Shown: piece by piece, positions 28,201 through 38,141 of the stretch
Layout of the letters: each line of letters starts with the position of its first letter
Position numbering within the stretch: the stretch's first letter is position 1
Assembly: GCF_001447385.1 (NCBI RefSeq)
Contig: NZ_LLWQ01000193.1
Location: forward strand, 186,001-250,000
From: Paracoccus sp. MKU1
Lineage (GTDB): Bacteria > Pseudomonadota > Alphaproteobacteria > Rhodobacterales > Rhodobacteraceae
DNA: 64,000 nt
Direction: 5' to 3'
The notes under the pieces: generated by a model
The model's input: the letters and a program-made list of their open reading frames with translations, nothing else
Told to the model about the DNA's origin: nothing
Databases searched by the model: none
Position numbers and translations under genes: made by a program

Positions 28201-28656
28201 ATGCGGAAATTTCTGGTGGTTCTGGACGATTCACGCGAATGCCTGAACGCCATCCGCTATGCCGCCCTGCGCGCCGCCAAGACCGGCGGCGGGGTGCAGG
28301 TGCTGGCGGTGATCCCGGCCACGGCCATCCAGCACGGCATGGGCGTGGCCGAGGTGATGCGCGCCGAAGCCTATGAGCGGATCGAGGCGCATTACGAGGT
28401 CTTCGCCAAATGGATGCGCGACCGCCCCGGCATCGAGCCCGAACTGGTGGTGCGCGAGGGCGAGCCGGGCGCCGAGCTTCTGGCGCAGATCCATGACGAC
28501 CCCGAGATCGGCGTGGTGGTGCTGGCCGCCTCGACCGAAAGCGCGGGACCGGGGCCGCTGGTCACCCGGCTGACGCGCGAGGTGGCCAACCTGCCCTGCC
28601 CGGTCACCATCGTGCCCGGCGACATCTCGCGCGAGCGGCTGGAGCAGATCACCTGA
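28201..28656 (+). CDS. Universal stress protein
   Basis: A 151-residue UspA-family protein. It begins MRKFLVVLDDSRECLNAIRY, and the C-terminal part has VVLAAST and the ATP-loop-like remnant ESAGPGPLVTRLTREVANLPCPVTIVPG. ATG 28201 has GGGAG upstream; 17 further in-frame residues to 28150 are unlikely. Nothing shows its regulation. Divergent from the sugar transferase. Confidence 0.9.
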   Translation: MRKFLVVLDDSRECLNAIRYAALRAAKTGGGVQVLAVIPATAIQHGMGVAEVMRAEAYERIEAHYEVFAKWMRDRPGIEPELVVREGEPGAELLAQIHDDPEIGVVVLAASTESAGPGPLVTRLTREVANLPCPVTIVPGDISRERLEQIT

Positions 28657-28745
28657 CGGGCCGGACCCTGCGGCGAATGGTCGCTGGCCCTGCCCGCGGC
28701 CGCCGCATCACGCTGGCCGCACCGCCCAGGACGGCGCAGACGGGT

Positions 28746-28770
28746 TGCCGGCGCCCGTGCCGGCAAATTT
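28746..28770 (+). terminator. Possible terminator after the universal stress gene
   Basis: A 7-bp stem TGCCGGC (28746-28752) / GCCGGCA (28759-28765) with loop GCCCGT and a following AATTT. The U tract is short, so this is tentative. Confidence 0.4.
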
Positions 28771-28817
28771 CATCGCGGTCGCAAGGCTTACCCGCCTGGG
28801 CGGCGTGCCGCTCCGAC

Positions 28818-28847
28818 TTGACTTGACCACCCCTCGATCCCCATATC
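28818..28847 (+). promoter_or_regulatory. Possible promoter of the Nfu-type gene
   Basis: TTGACT (28818-28823) overlaps a second TTGACC; CATATC (28842-28847) lies 18 bp downstream of the first. A short leader of about 20 nt to the ATG at 28870 would result. Confidence 0.4.
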
Positions 28848-28869
28848 CCCGGACAAAGGAGCCCGCGCC

Positions 28870-29424
28870 ATGTTCATCCAGACCGAAACCACCCCGAACC
28901 CCGCGACGCTGAAGTTTCTGCCGGGCGAAACCGTCCTTGGCAGCGGCACCGCCGATTTCCCCGCGCCCGAGACCGCGGCCGCCAGCCCGCTCGCGCGCCG
29001 CATCTTCGCCGTGCCCGGGGTGACCGGGGTCTTCCTCGGTTCGGATTTCGTGACCGTGACCAAGGCCGAGGACGCGGTCTGGGATCATCTGAAACCCTCG
29101 GTCCTGGGCGCGATCATGGAGCATTACCAGTCCGGTGCCCCGGCCATCGAGGGCGCGACCGCCAGCGGCCATAACGACCAGGACGGGCCGGACGCCGATA
29201 TCGTCAACCAGATCAAGGAACTGCTGGATACCCGCGTGCGCCCGGCCGTGGCGCAGGACGGCGGCGACATCACCTTCCACGGCTTCGACCGCGGCGTGGT
29301 CTATCTGCACATGCAGGGCGCCTGCGCCGGTTGCCCCTCGTCCACGCTGACGCTGAAGATGGGCATCGAGAACCTGCTGCGCCATTACATCCCGGAAGTG
29401 ACCGAGGTGCGGCCCGTTGGCTGA
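28870..29424 (+). CDS. Nfu-type iron-sulfur scaffold/carrier
   Basis: A 184-residue protein with an N-terminal Nfu_N domain (MFIQTETTPNPATLKFLPG..., about 1-88), a short linker and a C-terminal NifU-like domain carrying C152-x2-C155 in ACAGCPSS. It receives and delivers 4Fe-4S clusters to apo-enzymes. It is similar in layout to mitochondrial Nfu1, as usual in alphaproteobacteria. tsaB overlaps its end by 8 nt. Confidence 0.94.
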   Translation: MFIQTETTPNPATLKFLPGETVLGSGTADFPAPETAAASPLARRIFAVPGVTGVFLGSDFVTVTKAEDAVWDHLKPSVLGAIMEHYQSGAPAIEGATASGHNDQDGPDADIVNQIKELLDTRVRPAVAQDGGDITFHGFDRGVVYLHMQGACAGCPSSTLTLKMGIENLLRHYIPEVTEVRPVG

Positions 29425-30010
29425 CGCATTCTCGCTGGGCTTCGACACATCGGCCGCGCATTGCGCGGCCGCTTTGCTGCAAGGCGACCGCGTGCTGGTC
29501 CAGCGCCACGAGGACATGGCCCGCGGCCAGGCAGAGCGGCTGTTCCCGCTGCTGGAGGAGTTGCTGGCCGAGGCGGGCGTCGCCTGGCGCGACCTGTCGG
29601 CCATCGGCTGCGGCATCGGCCCGGGCAATTTCACCGGCATCCGCATCTCGGTCGCGGCGGCGCGGGGGCTGGCGCTGTCGCTGGGCATTCCCGCCGTCGG
29701 CGTCAGCGTGACCGAGGCCGCCGCCCATGGCCTGCCGCGCCCCTGCCGCGTCGCGGTGCCCTCGCGCTCGGGCGAGGTGATCTGGCAGGATTTCGGCCCC
29801 GGCCCCGCCACCCGGCCGCAACAGGGCGCGCCGCATCAGCTGCCGCCCGGTCCGGTGCCCCTGCCCCCCGTCATGCCGCTGGCCGAGGCCATCGCCCGCA
29901 TCGCCGCCGCGCGGCGCGACCAGCCGGACCTGCCGCGCCCGGCGCCGATCTACCTGCGCCCGGCCGATGCCGCGCCGGCGCGCGACCGCGGCCCGCTGAT
30001 CCTGTCATGA
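29417..30010 (+). CDS. tsaB: tRNA threonylcarbamoyladenosine synthesis protein TsaB
   Basis: A 197-residue ASKHA-fold protein that supports TsaD in making t6A37 on ANN-decoding tRNAs. It shows LGFDTSAAHCAAALL, the GCGIGPGNFTGIRISVAAARGLAL segment characteristic of TsaB, and a shortened C-terminus. The start is TTG at 29417 inside the Nfu gene, with GAGG 9 nt upstream (29404-29407). It overlaps rimI by 4 nt, a common tsaB-rimI pairing. Confidence 0.92.
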   Translation: MADAFSLGFDTSAAHCAAALLQGDRVLVQRHEDMARGQAERLFPLLEELLAEAGVAWRDLSAIGCGIGPGNFTGIRISVAAARGLALSLGIPAVGVSVTEAAAHGLPRPCRVAVPSRSGEVIWQDFGPGPATRPQQGAPHQLPPGPVPLPPVMPLAEAIARIAAARRDQPDLPRPAPIYLRPADAAPARDRGPLILS

Positions 30011-30408
30011 CCCCCGAGGCTCTGGCGGCGCTGCATGGCCGCTGCTTTGCCGCCCATCCCCGGCCCTGGTCGGCGACGGAGTTCGAGGCGCTGCTGGCCG
30101 GACCGCTGAATTTCCTGCTGACCCGGCCGCGGGCCTTCCTGCTGGGCCGCGCCATCGCGGACGAGGCCGAGCTGCTGACGCTGGCTGTCGCGCCCGAGGC
30201 GCGGCGTCAGGGGCTGGCCTCGGCGCTGCTGGCAGATTTCGCCGCCACGTCACGGGCGCGCGGCGCGCGCGAGGCCTTCCTGGAGGTCGCCTCGGACAAT
30301 GCGCCGGCGATGGCGCTTTACGCCGGCGCAGGCTGGGAAATCATTGGAAAACGGCGGAATTATTACGCGCCCGGCGTGGATGCGGTGCTGATGCGGCGCG
30401 GGCTCTGA
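30007..30408 (+). CDS. rimI: Ribosomal protein S18-alanine N-acetyltransferase (RimI)
   Basis: A 133-residue GNAT protein with the acetyl-CoA loop EARRQGLASALL (about 63-74) and the C-terminal FLEVASDNAPAMALYAGAGWEIIGKRRNYY signature (split here: DNAPAMALY and RRNYY are the RimI hallmarks). The pairing with tsaB supports RimI. ATGA overlap with tsaB; the longer frame from 29461 is shadow. Confidence 0.9.
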   Translation: MTPEALAALHGRCFAAHPRPWSATEFEALLAGPLNFLLTRPRAFLLGRAIADEAELLTLAVAPEARRQGLASALLADFAATSRARGAREAFLEVASDNAPAMALYAGAGWEIIGKRRNYYAPGVDAVLMRRGL

Positions 30409-30423
30409 CCCAAGACAAGATTG

Positions 30424-30453
30424 TTGACGGATTCCGGCCCATGCGTCCTAATC
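30424..30453 (+). promoter_or_regulatory. Possible promoter of the nucleoside-importer operon
   Basis: TTGACG (30424-30429) with CTAATC (30448-30453) 18 bp downstream, about 47 nt before the ATG at 30500. Confidence 0.4.
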
Positions 30454-30499
30454 CGAACATCCCGGGCTGACTCGCCCGCAAACCGTCTTGAGGTCCGAC

Positions 30500-31485
30500 A
30501 TGTCCCTGATGAAATCCCTGCTCGCCGGCGCCTGCCTGACCCTGCTGCCCGTCGCGGCCCTGGCCGATCCGGCGCTGATCTTCGACCTGGGCGGCAAGTT
30601 CGACAAATCCTTCAACGAGGCCGCCTATAACGGCGCCGAACGCTGGAAGGCCGAGACCGGGGGCACCTACAAGGAACTGGAGATGCAATCCGAGGCGCAG
30701 CGCGAGCAGGCCCTGCGCCGGCTGGCGCAATCGGGGGCCAATCCCATCGTGATGACCGGCTTTGCCTTTGGCGAGGTGCTGAACAAGATCGCGCCGGATT
30801 ATCCCGACACGAAATTCGTCATCATCGACATGGTGGTCGAACAGCCGAACGTGCAATCCATCGTCTTCACCGAGGAGCAGGGCTCGTATCTGGCCGGCGT
30901 CGCGGCGGCCATGGCGTCGAAATCCGGCACGGTGGGCTTCATCGGCGGCATGGACATCCCGCTGATCCACAAGTTCGAATGCGGCTATGCCCAGGGCTTC
31001 AAGGCCACCAACCCCGACGGCAAGCTCATCATCAACTATACCGGCACCACCCCGGCCGCCTGGAACGACCCGGTGAAGGGGGGCGAGCTGCTCAAGGCGC
31101 AGGTCTCGCAGGGGGCGGATGTGGTCTATGCCGCGGCGGGCGGCACCGGCATCGGCGTCTTGCAGGCGGCGGCGGATGCCGGCGTGCTGTCGATCGGCGT
31201 GGACAGCAACCAGAACCACCTGCATCCGGGCAAGGTGCTGACCTCGATGGTCAAGGGCGTGGATGTTTCCGTCTACGAGGCCTTCAAGGCCGGGACCGAG
31301 GTCGAGCCGGGCGTCCGGGTCATGGACCTGGCCTCGGGCGGGGTGTCGCTGGCCATGGACGACAACAACCAGCCGCTGATCTCGGATGAGATCGCCGCCG
31401 CCATCGACGCCGCCGCCAAGGCCATCGAAGCGGGCGAGATCAAGGTGCATGACTACATGACCGACAACACCTGCCCGGTGCAGTA

Positions 31486-31486
<1 letters not shown>
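30500..31486 (+). CDS. BMP-family nucleoside-binding protein of an ABC importer
   Basis: A 328-residue periplasmic binding protein with a signal peptide (cleavage near ALA, residue 22) and no lipobox. The core begins ALIFDLGGKFDKSFNEAAYNG, typical of the BMP/PnrA family that binds purine nucleosides, and contains FIGGMDIPLIHKFECGYAQG and YAAAGGTGIGVLQAA. Gene order binding protein - ATPase - two permeases - purine nucleoside phosphorylase makes nucleoside uptake by far the most likely role. Confidence 0.92.
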
Positions 31487-33111
<1,625 letters not shown>

Positions 33112-33126
33112 GGCGTCGCATGCCTC

Positions 33127-33153
33127 CGGCGGGAGTATTTGGGAAACGGAGAA
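33127..33153 (+). repeat. Dispersed element, inside the nucleoside operon
   Basis: CGGCGGGAGTATTTGGGAAA plus CGGAGAA, near-consensus copy of the family. It sits in the 61-nt gap between the ATPase and first permease genes, the only non-overlapping junction of this operon. Confidence 0.8.
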
Positions 33154-33172
33154 AGCCGGGGGAGTCGGGCTG

Positions 33173-34267
33173 ATGGAGCGAATGCCGAAATGGGCGGATG
33201 TGATCCTGACGCCGCTGATCTCGCTGGCGCTGGCCTTCGGGATCTCGGCGCTGGTGATCCTGGCCATCGGCGAAAGCCCGGTCGAGGCGCTGAAAGTCAT
33301 GGTCGAGGGGGCGCTGGGATCCAGCTATGGCTGGGGCTTCACCCTGTACTACACCACGAATTTCATCTTTACCGGCCTGGCGGTGATGGTCGCCTATCAC
33401 GCCGGCCTGTTCAACATCGGCGGCGAGGGGCAGGCCGCCCTGGGGGGCCTTGGCGTCGCGCTGGTGGTGCTGGCCCTGCCCTGGCCGCATTGGGCCCTGG
33501 CGCTGCCGGCGGCGGCCGTGGGGGCGGCGCTGTTCGGGGCGCTTTGGGCGCTGATCCCGGCCTGGCTGCAAGCCCGGCGCGGCAGCCATATCGTCATCAC
33601 CACCATTATGTTCAACTTCATTGCCGCGGCGCTGCTGAATTACGTTCTGGTCAACCTGCTGCGGCCGGTAGGCAGCATGGACCCGGCCTCGGCCCGGTTC
33701 CCGGCGGCGGTGCATCTGCCCAAGCTTTCGGACATGGCGCTGGGGCTGGGCGTCGAATGGGGCCGGAACACCCCCGCCAACGTCACCTTCTTCATCGCCA
33801 TCGCCGCCTGTGCGCTGGTCTGGCTGCTGATCTGGCGCACGCGGCTGGGCTATGAGATCCGCGCCTTCGGCAAGTCCGAGCCCGCCGCGCTTTACGCCGG
33901 CATCTCGCCGGTGCGGATCACCGTCCTGGCCATGCTGGTTTCGGGCGCGCTGGCCGGGCTGATGGCGATCAACAACGTCATGGGCGAGGCCGAGCGGCTG
34001 ATGCTCAACGCGGTCGAGGGCGCCGGCTTCATCGGCATCGCCGTGGCGCTGATGGGCCGCAACCACCCGTTCGGCGTGTTCCTGGCGGCGCTGCTCTTCG
34101 GCTTCCTCTATCAGGGCGGGGGCGAGCTGGCGCTGTGGACCTCGATCCCGCGCGAGTTGATCGTGGTCATCCAGGCGCTGGTGATCCTGTTCACCGGGGC
34201 GCTGGACAACATGGTGCGCATGCCGCTGGAGCGGCTGTTCATGGCACTGCGCCGGAAGGGGGCGTGA
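33173..34267 (+). CDS. Nucleoside ABC importer permease 1
   Basis: A 364-residue membrane protein of the BPD_transp_2 class with about ten hydrophobic segments. The family loop is seen at GLFNIGGEGQAALGG (about 77) and RTRLGYEIRAFGKSEPAALYAGIS (the EAA-like cytosolic loop, around 225). ATG 33173 is preceded by a GGGG/GGAG-rich stretch after the repeat; the frame is open to 33089 but overlaps the ATPase end. The next permease overlaps its stop (TGATG). Confidence 0.93.
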   Translation: MERMPKWADVILTPLISLALAFGISALVILAIGESPVEALKVMVEGALGSSYGWGFTLYYTTNFIFTGLAVMVAYHAGLFNIGGEGQAALGGLGVALVVLALPWPHWALALPAAAVGAALFGALWALIPAWLQARRGSHIVITTIMFNFIAAALLNYVLVNLLRPVGSMDPASARFPAAVHLPKLSDMALGLGVEWGRNTPANVTFFIAIAACALVWLLIWRTRLGYEIRAFGKSEPAALYAGISPVRITVLAMLVSGALAGLMAINNVMGEAERLMLNAVEGAGFIGIAVALMGRNHPFGVFLAALLFGFLYQGGGELALWTSIPRELIVVIQALVILFTGALDNMVRMPLERLFMALRRKGA

Positions 34268-35232
34268 TGGATTTCGCGACCGTGATCCAGATCCTCGATT
34301 CGGCGGTGCGGCTGATGACGCCGCTGCTGCTGGCCTGCCTGGCCGGGCTTTATTCGGAACGTGCGGGCGTCTTCGACATCGGGCTCGAGGGCAAGATGCT
34401 GATGGCGGCCTTCACCTCGGCCTCCGTCGCCTATGCCACCGGCAGCGCCTGGCTGGGGCTTCTGGCAGGCATCGCGGGCGCGGCGGCCATGGCCGGGCTG
34501 CACGGGCTGGCCTCGATCAGCTTCCGGGGCAACCAGCTGATCTCGGGCGTGGCGATCAACTTTCTCGCCTCGGGGCTGACGGTGCTTCTGGGGCAGAAGA
34601 TCTTCGGGCTGGGCGGCCGCACGCCGTCGCTCTCGGGCGCGGCGCGGTTCGGCGAGATCACCCTGCCCTTTGCCGACACCCTGCGCCCGGTGCCGGTGAT
34701 CGGTCCGGTCTATGCCGAGCTGATCTCGGGCCACACCATCCTGGTCTATATCGCCTTCGCCATGGTGCCGCTGACCTGGTGGGTGCTCTATCGCACCCGC
34801 TTCGGATTGCGGCTGCGCGCGGTGGGCGAGAACCCGGCCTCGGTCGATACCGCCGGCGTCTCGGTCACCCGGCTGCGCTATGCCGCGGTGATGATCTGCG
34901 GGGTGCTGTGCGGCATCGCCGGAGCTTATCTCGCGACCGGCATCTCGGCCGGCTTCGTCAAGGAGATGACCGCCGGGCGCGGCTTCATCGCACTGGCGGC
35001 GCTGATCTTCGCCAAGTGGCGGCCGTGGAGCGCGCTGTTCGCCACCTTCCTGTTCGGGCTGATGGAGGCGGTGGCGAACCGCTTTCCGAATCTCGACCTG
35101 GGGGTGGTCACCGTGCCCTCGATGTTCATGAACGCCCTGCCCTATATCCTGACCGTCATCATCCTGGCCGGCTTCGTCGGCCGCGCCATACCGCCGCGCG
35201 CGGGAGGAGAGCCCTATGTCAAGGAGCGCTGA
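34267..35232 (+). CDS. Nucleoside ABC importer permease 2
   Basis: A 321-residue membrane protein, partner of permease 1. Family features are AGLYSERAGVFDIGLEGKML (about 29-48), NQLISGVAINFLASG and the coupling loop RTRFGLRLRAVGENPASVDTAG. Start ATG 34267 shares a base with the previous stop; its own end overlaps the phosphorylase gene by 17 nt. The encoded importer is BMP + ATPase + two permeases. Confidence 0.93.
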   Translation: MDFATVIQILDSAVRLMTPLLLACLAGLYSERAGVFDIGLEGKMLMAAFTSASVAYATGSAWLGLLAGIAGAAAMAGLHGLASISFRGNQLISGVAINFLASGLTVLLGQKIFGLGGRTPSLSGAARFGEITLPFADTLRPVPVIGPVYAELISGHTILVYIAFAMVPLTWWVLYRTRFGLRLRAVGENPASVDTAGVSVTRLRYAAVMICGVLCGIAGAYLATGISAGFVKEMTAGRGFIALAALIFAKWRPWSALFATFLFGLMEAVANRFPNLDLGVVTVPSMFMNALPYILTVIILAGFVGRAIPPRAGGEPYVKER

Positions 35233-36019
35233 GCTTTCCCGCCTGATCCGCGACCGCGCCGGGGAAGAGCCGCCGGAATACGGGCTGATCCTCGGCTCGG
35301 GGCTCGGGCATCTGGCGGCGGCGGTCGAGGGCGTGGCGATCCTCTATTCCGACCTGCCGGGCTTTCCTCATGCCGGGGTGTCGGGCCATGTGCCGCAGCT
35401 GGTGATCGGACAGCTGGAGGGGCGCCGGGTCGCGGTCCTGGGCGGGCGGGCGCACTACTACGAATCCGGCCGCGCCGATGTCATGCGACTGCCGCTTGAG
35501 GTGCTGAAGGCCCTCGGCACCCGGCAGCTGATCCTGACCAATGCGGCGGGCAGCCTGCGCGCCGCGATGCCGCCGGGATCGCTGATGCTGCTGTCGGACC
35601 ACATCGCCTTCGCCGGCACCAACCCGCTGATCGGCGAAGCCAGCGAGGCGCGCTTCGTGCCGATGAGCGATGCGCATGACCCCACCCTCCGCGCCGGACT
35701 GAAAGCCGCCGCCGAAGCCGAGGGGATCGCACTGCCCGAGGGGGTCTATTGCTGGTTCTCGGGTCCTTCCTTCGAGACCCCGGCCGAAATCCGCGCCGCC
35801 CGCATCCTCGGCGCCGATGCGGTCGGCATGTCCACCGTGCCCGAGGTGATCCTGGCGCGCTTCCTGGGCCTTCGCTGCGCCGCCGTCTCGGTCATCACCA
35901 ATATGGGCGCCGGCCTCTCGGACGAAGCGATCAGCCACGAACATACCAAGGCCATGGCACCGCTGGGCGCGGCCAAGCTGGAACGCATCCTGCGCCGCTT
36001 CCTCGGCCAGGCCGCCTGA
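35216..36019 (+). CDS. Purine nucleoside phosphorylase
   Basis: A 267-residue trimeric-type phosphorylase that splits (deoxy)inosine and guanosine with phosphate. GLILGSGLGHLA near the N-terminus, the phosphate loop GRAHYYESG, LILTNAAGSLR, and CWFSGPSFETPAEIRAARILGADAVGMSTVPE are family signatures. It processes the imported nucleosides. ATG 35216 lies inside the permease gene (AGGAG nearby), so it is translationally coupled. Confidence 0.94.
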   Translation: MSRSAELSRLIRDRAGEEPPEYGLILGSGLGHLAAAVEGVAILYSDLPGFPHAGVSGHVPQLVIGQLEGRRVAVLGGRAHYYESGRADVMRLPLEVLKALGTRQLILTNAAGSLRAAMPPGSLMLLSDHIAFAGTNPLIGEASEARFVPMSDAHDPTLRAGLKAAAEAEGIALPEGVYCWFSGPSFETPAEIRAARILGADAVGMSTVPEVILARFLGLRCAAVSVITNMGAGLSDEAISHEHTKAMAPLGAAKLERILRRFLGQAA

Positions 36020-36027
36020 CCCCCAGC

Positions 36028-36054
36028 TTCTCTGTTGTCCAAATACCCCCGCCG
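36028..36054 (-). repeat. Dispersed element after the phosphorylase gene
   Basis: A reverse-oriented copy (TTCTCTGTTGTCCAAATACC then CCCGCCG) 9 nt after the stop. It fills the 51-nt gap between convergent genes and may end the nucleoside operon transcript. Confidence 0.75.
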
Positions 36055-36070
36055 GAGGCCGCCGGCCGCG

Positions 36071-37135
36071 CTACCGGCGCCAACCCGGCATGCGCAGGCC
36101 CGCCAGCGCCGCCTCGACCTGCGCCGCTGCGGCATCCAGATCGTCGAGGCTCTCCAGCGCCACCACCGGGCCGCATCCGTCGTCGTGGCGCGCCCGGTGC
36201 TTTTCATAGCGCGGATCGTAATGGTCGCGCATCAGCCCCTCGGCCAACCCGTTCCAGTCGGCGGCATCGACCATGCGCAGCCAATCCGCGATCCGCTCGG
36301 CCGGGTGCGCCGGACGCAGCAGGTTCACGATCCGCGCCACGGCTTCGGGATCGGCGCAGGCCTCGGCATAGGCATGGGCGGTATAGGCGGCGCGGGCCGC
36401 GACCGGCACCGCGAGACGGATGCGCGGCGCGGCAATGATCGCCTGCCAGATGCCGCGCGGCAGGTTCAACTCGCCGATGCGCGAGCTTTCCGCCTCGACC
36501 AGCAGCGGCCGGGCGGGGTCCAGTGCCTCCAGCGCCATGGCGAGCCGGCTTTCGAATCGCTTCTGGCTGGGCTGGCCGCCCGGCAAGGCCCCGAACAGGC
36601 TGCCGCGATGGTTCGCCAGCCCCTCCAGGTCGATGACCTGGTGGCCGCGCGCGGCAAGACGGTGCAGGATCTTGGTCTTGGCGCTGCCGGTATTGCCGTC
36701 CAGCACCAACACCGGCGCGGCGACGGCGGCGGCGACGCGCTCGACCACCAGCGCCCGCCAGGCCTTGTAGCCGCCCTCGAGGCGCCCGACGCGCCAGCCG
36801 ATTTGCGACAGGATGGTGGCGAAGGCGCCCGAGCGCTGGCCGCCGCGCCAGCAATAGACCAGCGGCCGCCAGCCGCCGCCGAAGCCGGACAGCGGCCCGG
36901 CGATATGGCGCGCGGCATTGGCGGCGACCATGGCGCCGCCCAGCTTGCGGGCGTCGAACGGAGAAACCTGCTTGTAGATCGTGCCGACCTGCGCACGCTC
37001 CTCGTCGGAAAGCACCGGCAGGTTGATCGCGCCCGGCAAATGGTCCTCGGCATATTCCGCGGGCGAGCGCGTGTCGATGACGGTGTCGAACCCGGCAAGC
37101 GCCGGATCCGAAAGCGATGTCAGGCGGATATCCAC
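36071..37135 (-). CDS. mnmH: tRNA 2-selenouridine synthase
   Basis: A 354-residue protein with an N-terminal rhodanese domain (IDTRSPAEYAEDH; active Cys95 in VYCWRGGQRSG) and a C-terminal P-loop domain (DGNTGSAKTK, 147-156). It replaces sulfur by selenium in (c)mnm5s2U34 of tRNA via a geranylated intermediate. The start is GTG at 37133-37135, immediately after the L,D-transpeptidase stop. Its presence predicts a selenophosphate synthetase (selD) elsewhere; none is in the window. Confidence 0.94.
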   Translation of the reverse strand: MDIRLTSLSDPALAGFDTVIDTRSPAEYAEDHLPGAINLPVLSDEERAQVGTIYKQVSPFDARKLGGAMVAANAARHIAGPLSGFGGGWRPLVYCWRGGQRSGAFATILSQIGWRVGRLEGGYKAWRALVVERVAAAVAAPVLVLDGNTGSAKTKILHRLAARGHQVIDLEGLANHRGSLFGALPGGQPSQKRFESRLAMALEALDPARPLLVEAESSRIGELNLPRGIWQAIIAAPRIRLAVPVAARAAYTAHAYAEACADPEAVARIVNLLRPAHPAERIADWLRMVDAADWNGLAEGLMRDHYDPRYEKHRARHDDGCGPVVALESLDDLDAAAAQVEAALAGLRMPGWRR

Positions 37136-37714
37136 TTAATAGACGTAGACCGGCGTCCCGATCGGCACCTGCTCGAACAGATCCATCACCGCCTCGTTGC
37201 GCATGCGGATGCAGCCGTTCGAAACCGCGCGGCCGATCGAGTTCGGCTCGGTGGTGCCGTGGATGCGGATCGAGGTATCGTTGCCCTTGGCGTCGTAAAG
37301 ATACAGCGCCCGCGCGCCCAGCGGGTTGGTCGGGCCGCCCGGCATGCCGTCCGCCCAGCGGGCATATTGCCCGGGATTGCGCTTGATCATCGCCGGCGTG
37401 GGGGTCCAGCTGGGCCATTCGGTCTTGCGCCCGACGGTGGCGCGGCCCTTCCAGACCAGCTCGTCCTTGCCGACGGCGACGCCATAGCGGACCGCCCGGC
37501 CCGGCGCCACGACATGGTAAAGGAAGAAGTCCTTCGAGACCACGACGATGCTGCCGACCTCGAAATCGTTGCGGATCGAGACCTCGGTCGGGGCATAGGG
37601 ATCGCGCCGGGGCTCGGCCTGGGTGGTCAGCGCCGCGGGCTGGGCCTGTGCCAAAGCCAGCGAGGGCGCGGCCACCAGCGGCAAGGCGGCCATCAGCATC
37701 TGTCTGCGGTTCAT
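37136..37714 (-). CDS. L,D-transpeptidase (YkuD), probably Tat-exported
   Basis: A 192-residue protein. The N-terminus MNRRQMLMAALPLV resembles a twin-arginine signal with cleavage near residue 22. The YkuD domain carries H152 and the catalytic Cys168 in GRAVSNGCIRM. It would form 3-3 peptidoglycan cross-links or attach proteins to the wall. It is directly followed by mnmH with no gap, a curious pairing of wall and tRNA enzymes that probably only reflects packing. Confidence 0.92.
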   Translation of the reverse strand: MNRRQMLMAALPLVAAPSLALAQAQPAALTTQAEPRRDPYAPTEVSIRNDFEVGSIVVVSKDFFLYHVVAPGRAVRYGVAVGKDELVWKGRATVGRKTEWPSWTPTPAMIKRNPGQYARWADGMPGGPTNPLGARALYLYDAKGNDTSIRIHGTTEPNSIGRAVSNGCIRMRNEAVMDLFEQVPIGTPVYVY

Positions 37715-37798
37715 CTGTCCGTCCTGAATCCTTGCGTTTCTTGATCATGCGCCTAACCGCTTGGACGCCCGGGATCAACTCAAAGCGCCGTGACGCGG

Positions 37799-37827
37799 TT
37801 GAAACGCGGAGGAAACGTGCCTAGCTT
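37799..37827 (+). promoter_or_regulatory. Possible promoter of the copA leader region
   Basis: TTGAAA (37799-37804) and TAGCTT (37822-37827) with a 17-bp spacer, placing a transcript start about 17 nt before the ATG at 37851. No clear CueR dyad was found. Confidence 0.4.
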
Positions 37828-37850
37828 GCATCGGGAAAGGACCGCCCGCC

Positions 37851-38105
37851 ATGACCTGCGCGACCTGTGCCCCCGCTTTCCGCCCGCCGCGCCGCGCATC
37901 CGCGCGCGCCCCGCATCTGTGCCGGGGCCGGGGTGGGCGCGGCTGTCGCTGCCATGTCGCGGCCCGTCCGCATCTGGCCCGCCCCATGCTGGCCGGAAAC
38001 GGCCATGCGCTGCGCTGGCGGCCCGATGCCGGCGAGGGACCGCCCCGCCACCAGGTCCTGCACCACCTGCCCCAGCATCCGCAGGCCCCGCCGCATCCTG
38101 TCTGA
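37851..38105 (+). CDS. Putative Cys/His/Pro-rich leader peptide upstream of copA
   Basis: An 84-residue ORF with AAAGGA 9 nt before its ATG and GC-rich third positions. It starts MTCATCAPAF, contains HLC, CRCH, several His and Met residues, and ends with HQVLHHLPQHPQAPPHPV. The metal-ligand richness, the proline-rich end and a stop 36 nt before copA resemble, in position and composition only, copper-sensing leader peptides such as CutF of Rhodobacter capsulatus. No hydrophobic signal is seen. An overlapping minus-strand frame is also open, so the gene is uncertain. Confidence 0.42.
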   Translation: MTCATCAPAFRPPRRASARAPHLCRGRGGRGCRCHVAARPHLARPMLAGNGHALRWRPDAGEGPPRHQVLHHLPQHPQAPPHPV

Positions 38106-38141
38106 ATCGCGCCCTTCCCGCCATTCTGACAGGACAAACCG

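Noticed and set aside
37775..38137. Minus-strand Cys-rich frame (120 codons) opposite the copA leader
   Set aside because: No ribosome site, its end overlaps the L,D-transpeptidase promoter side, and the plus-strand ORF has better start and position. Kept in mind as an alternative.
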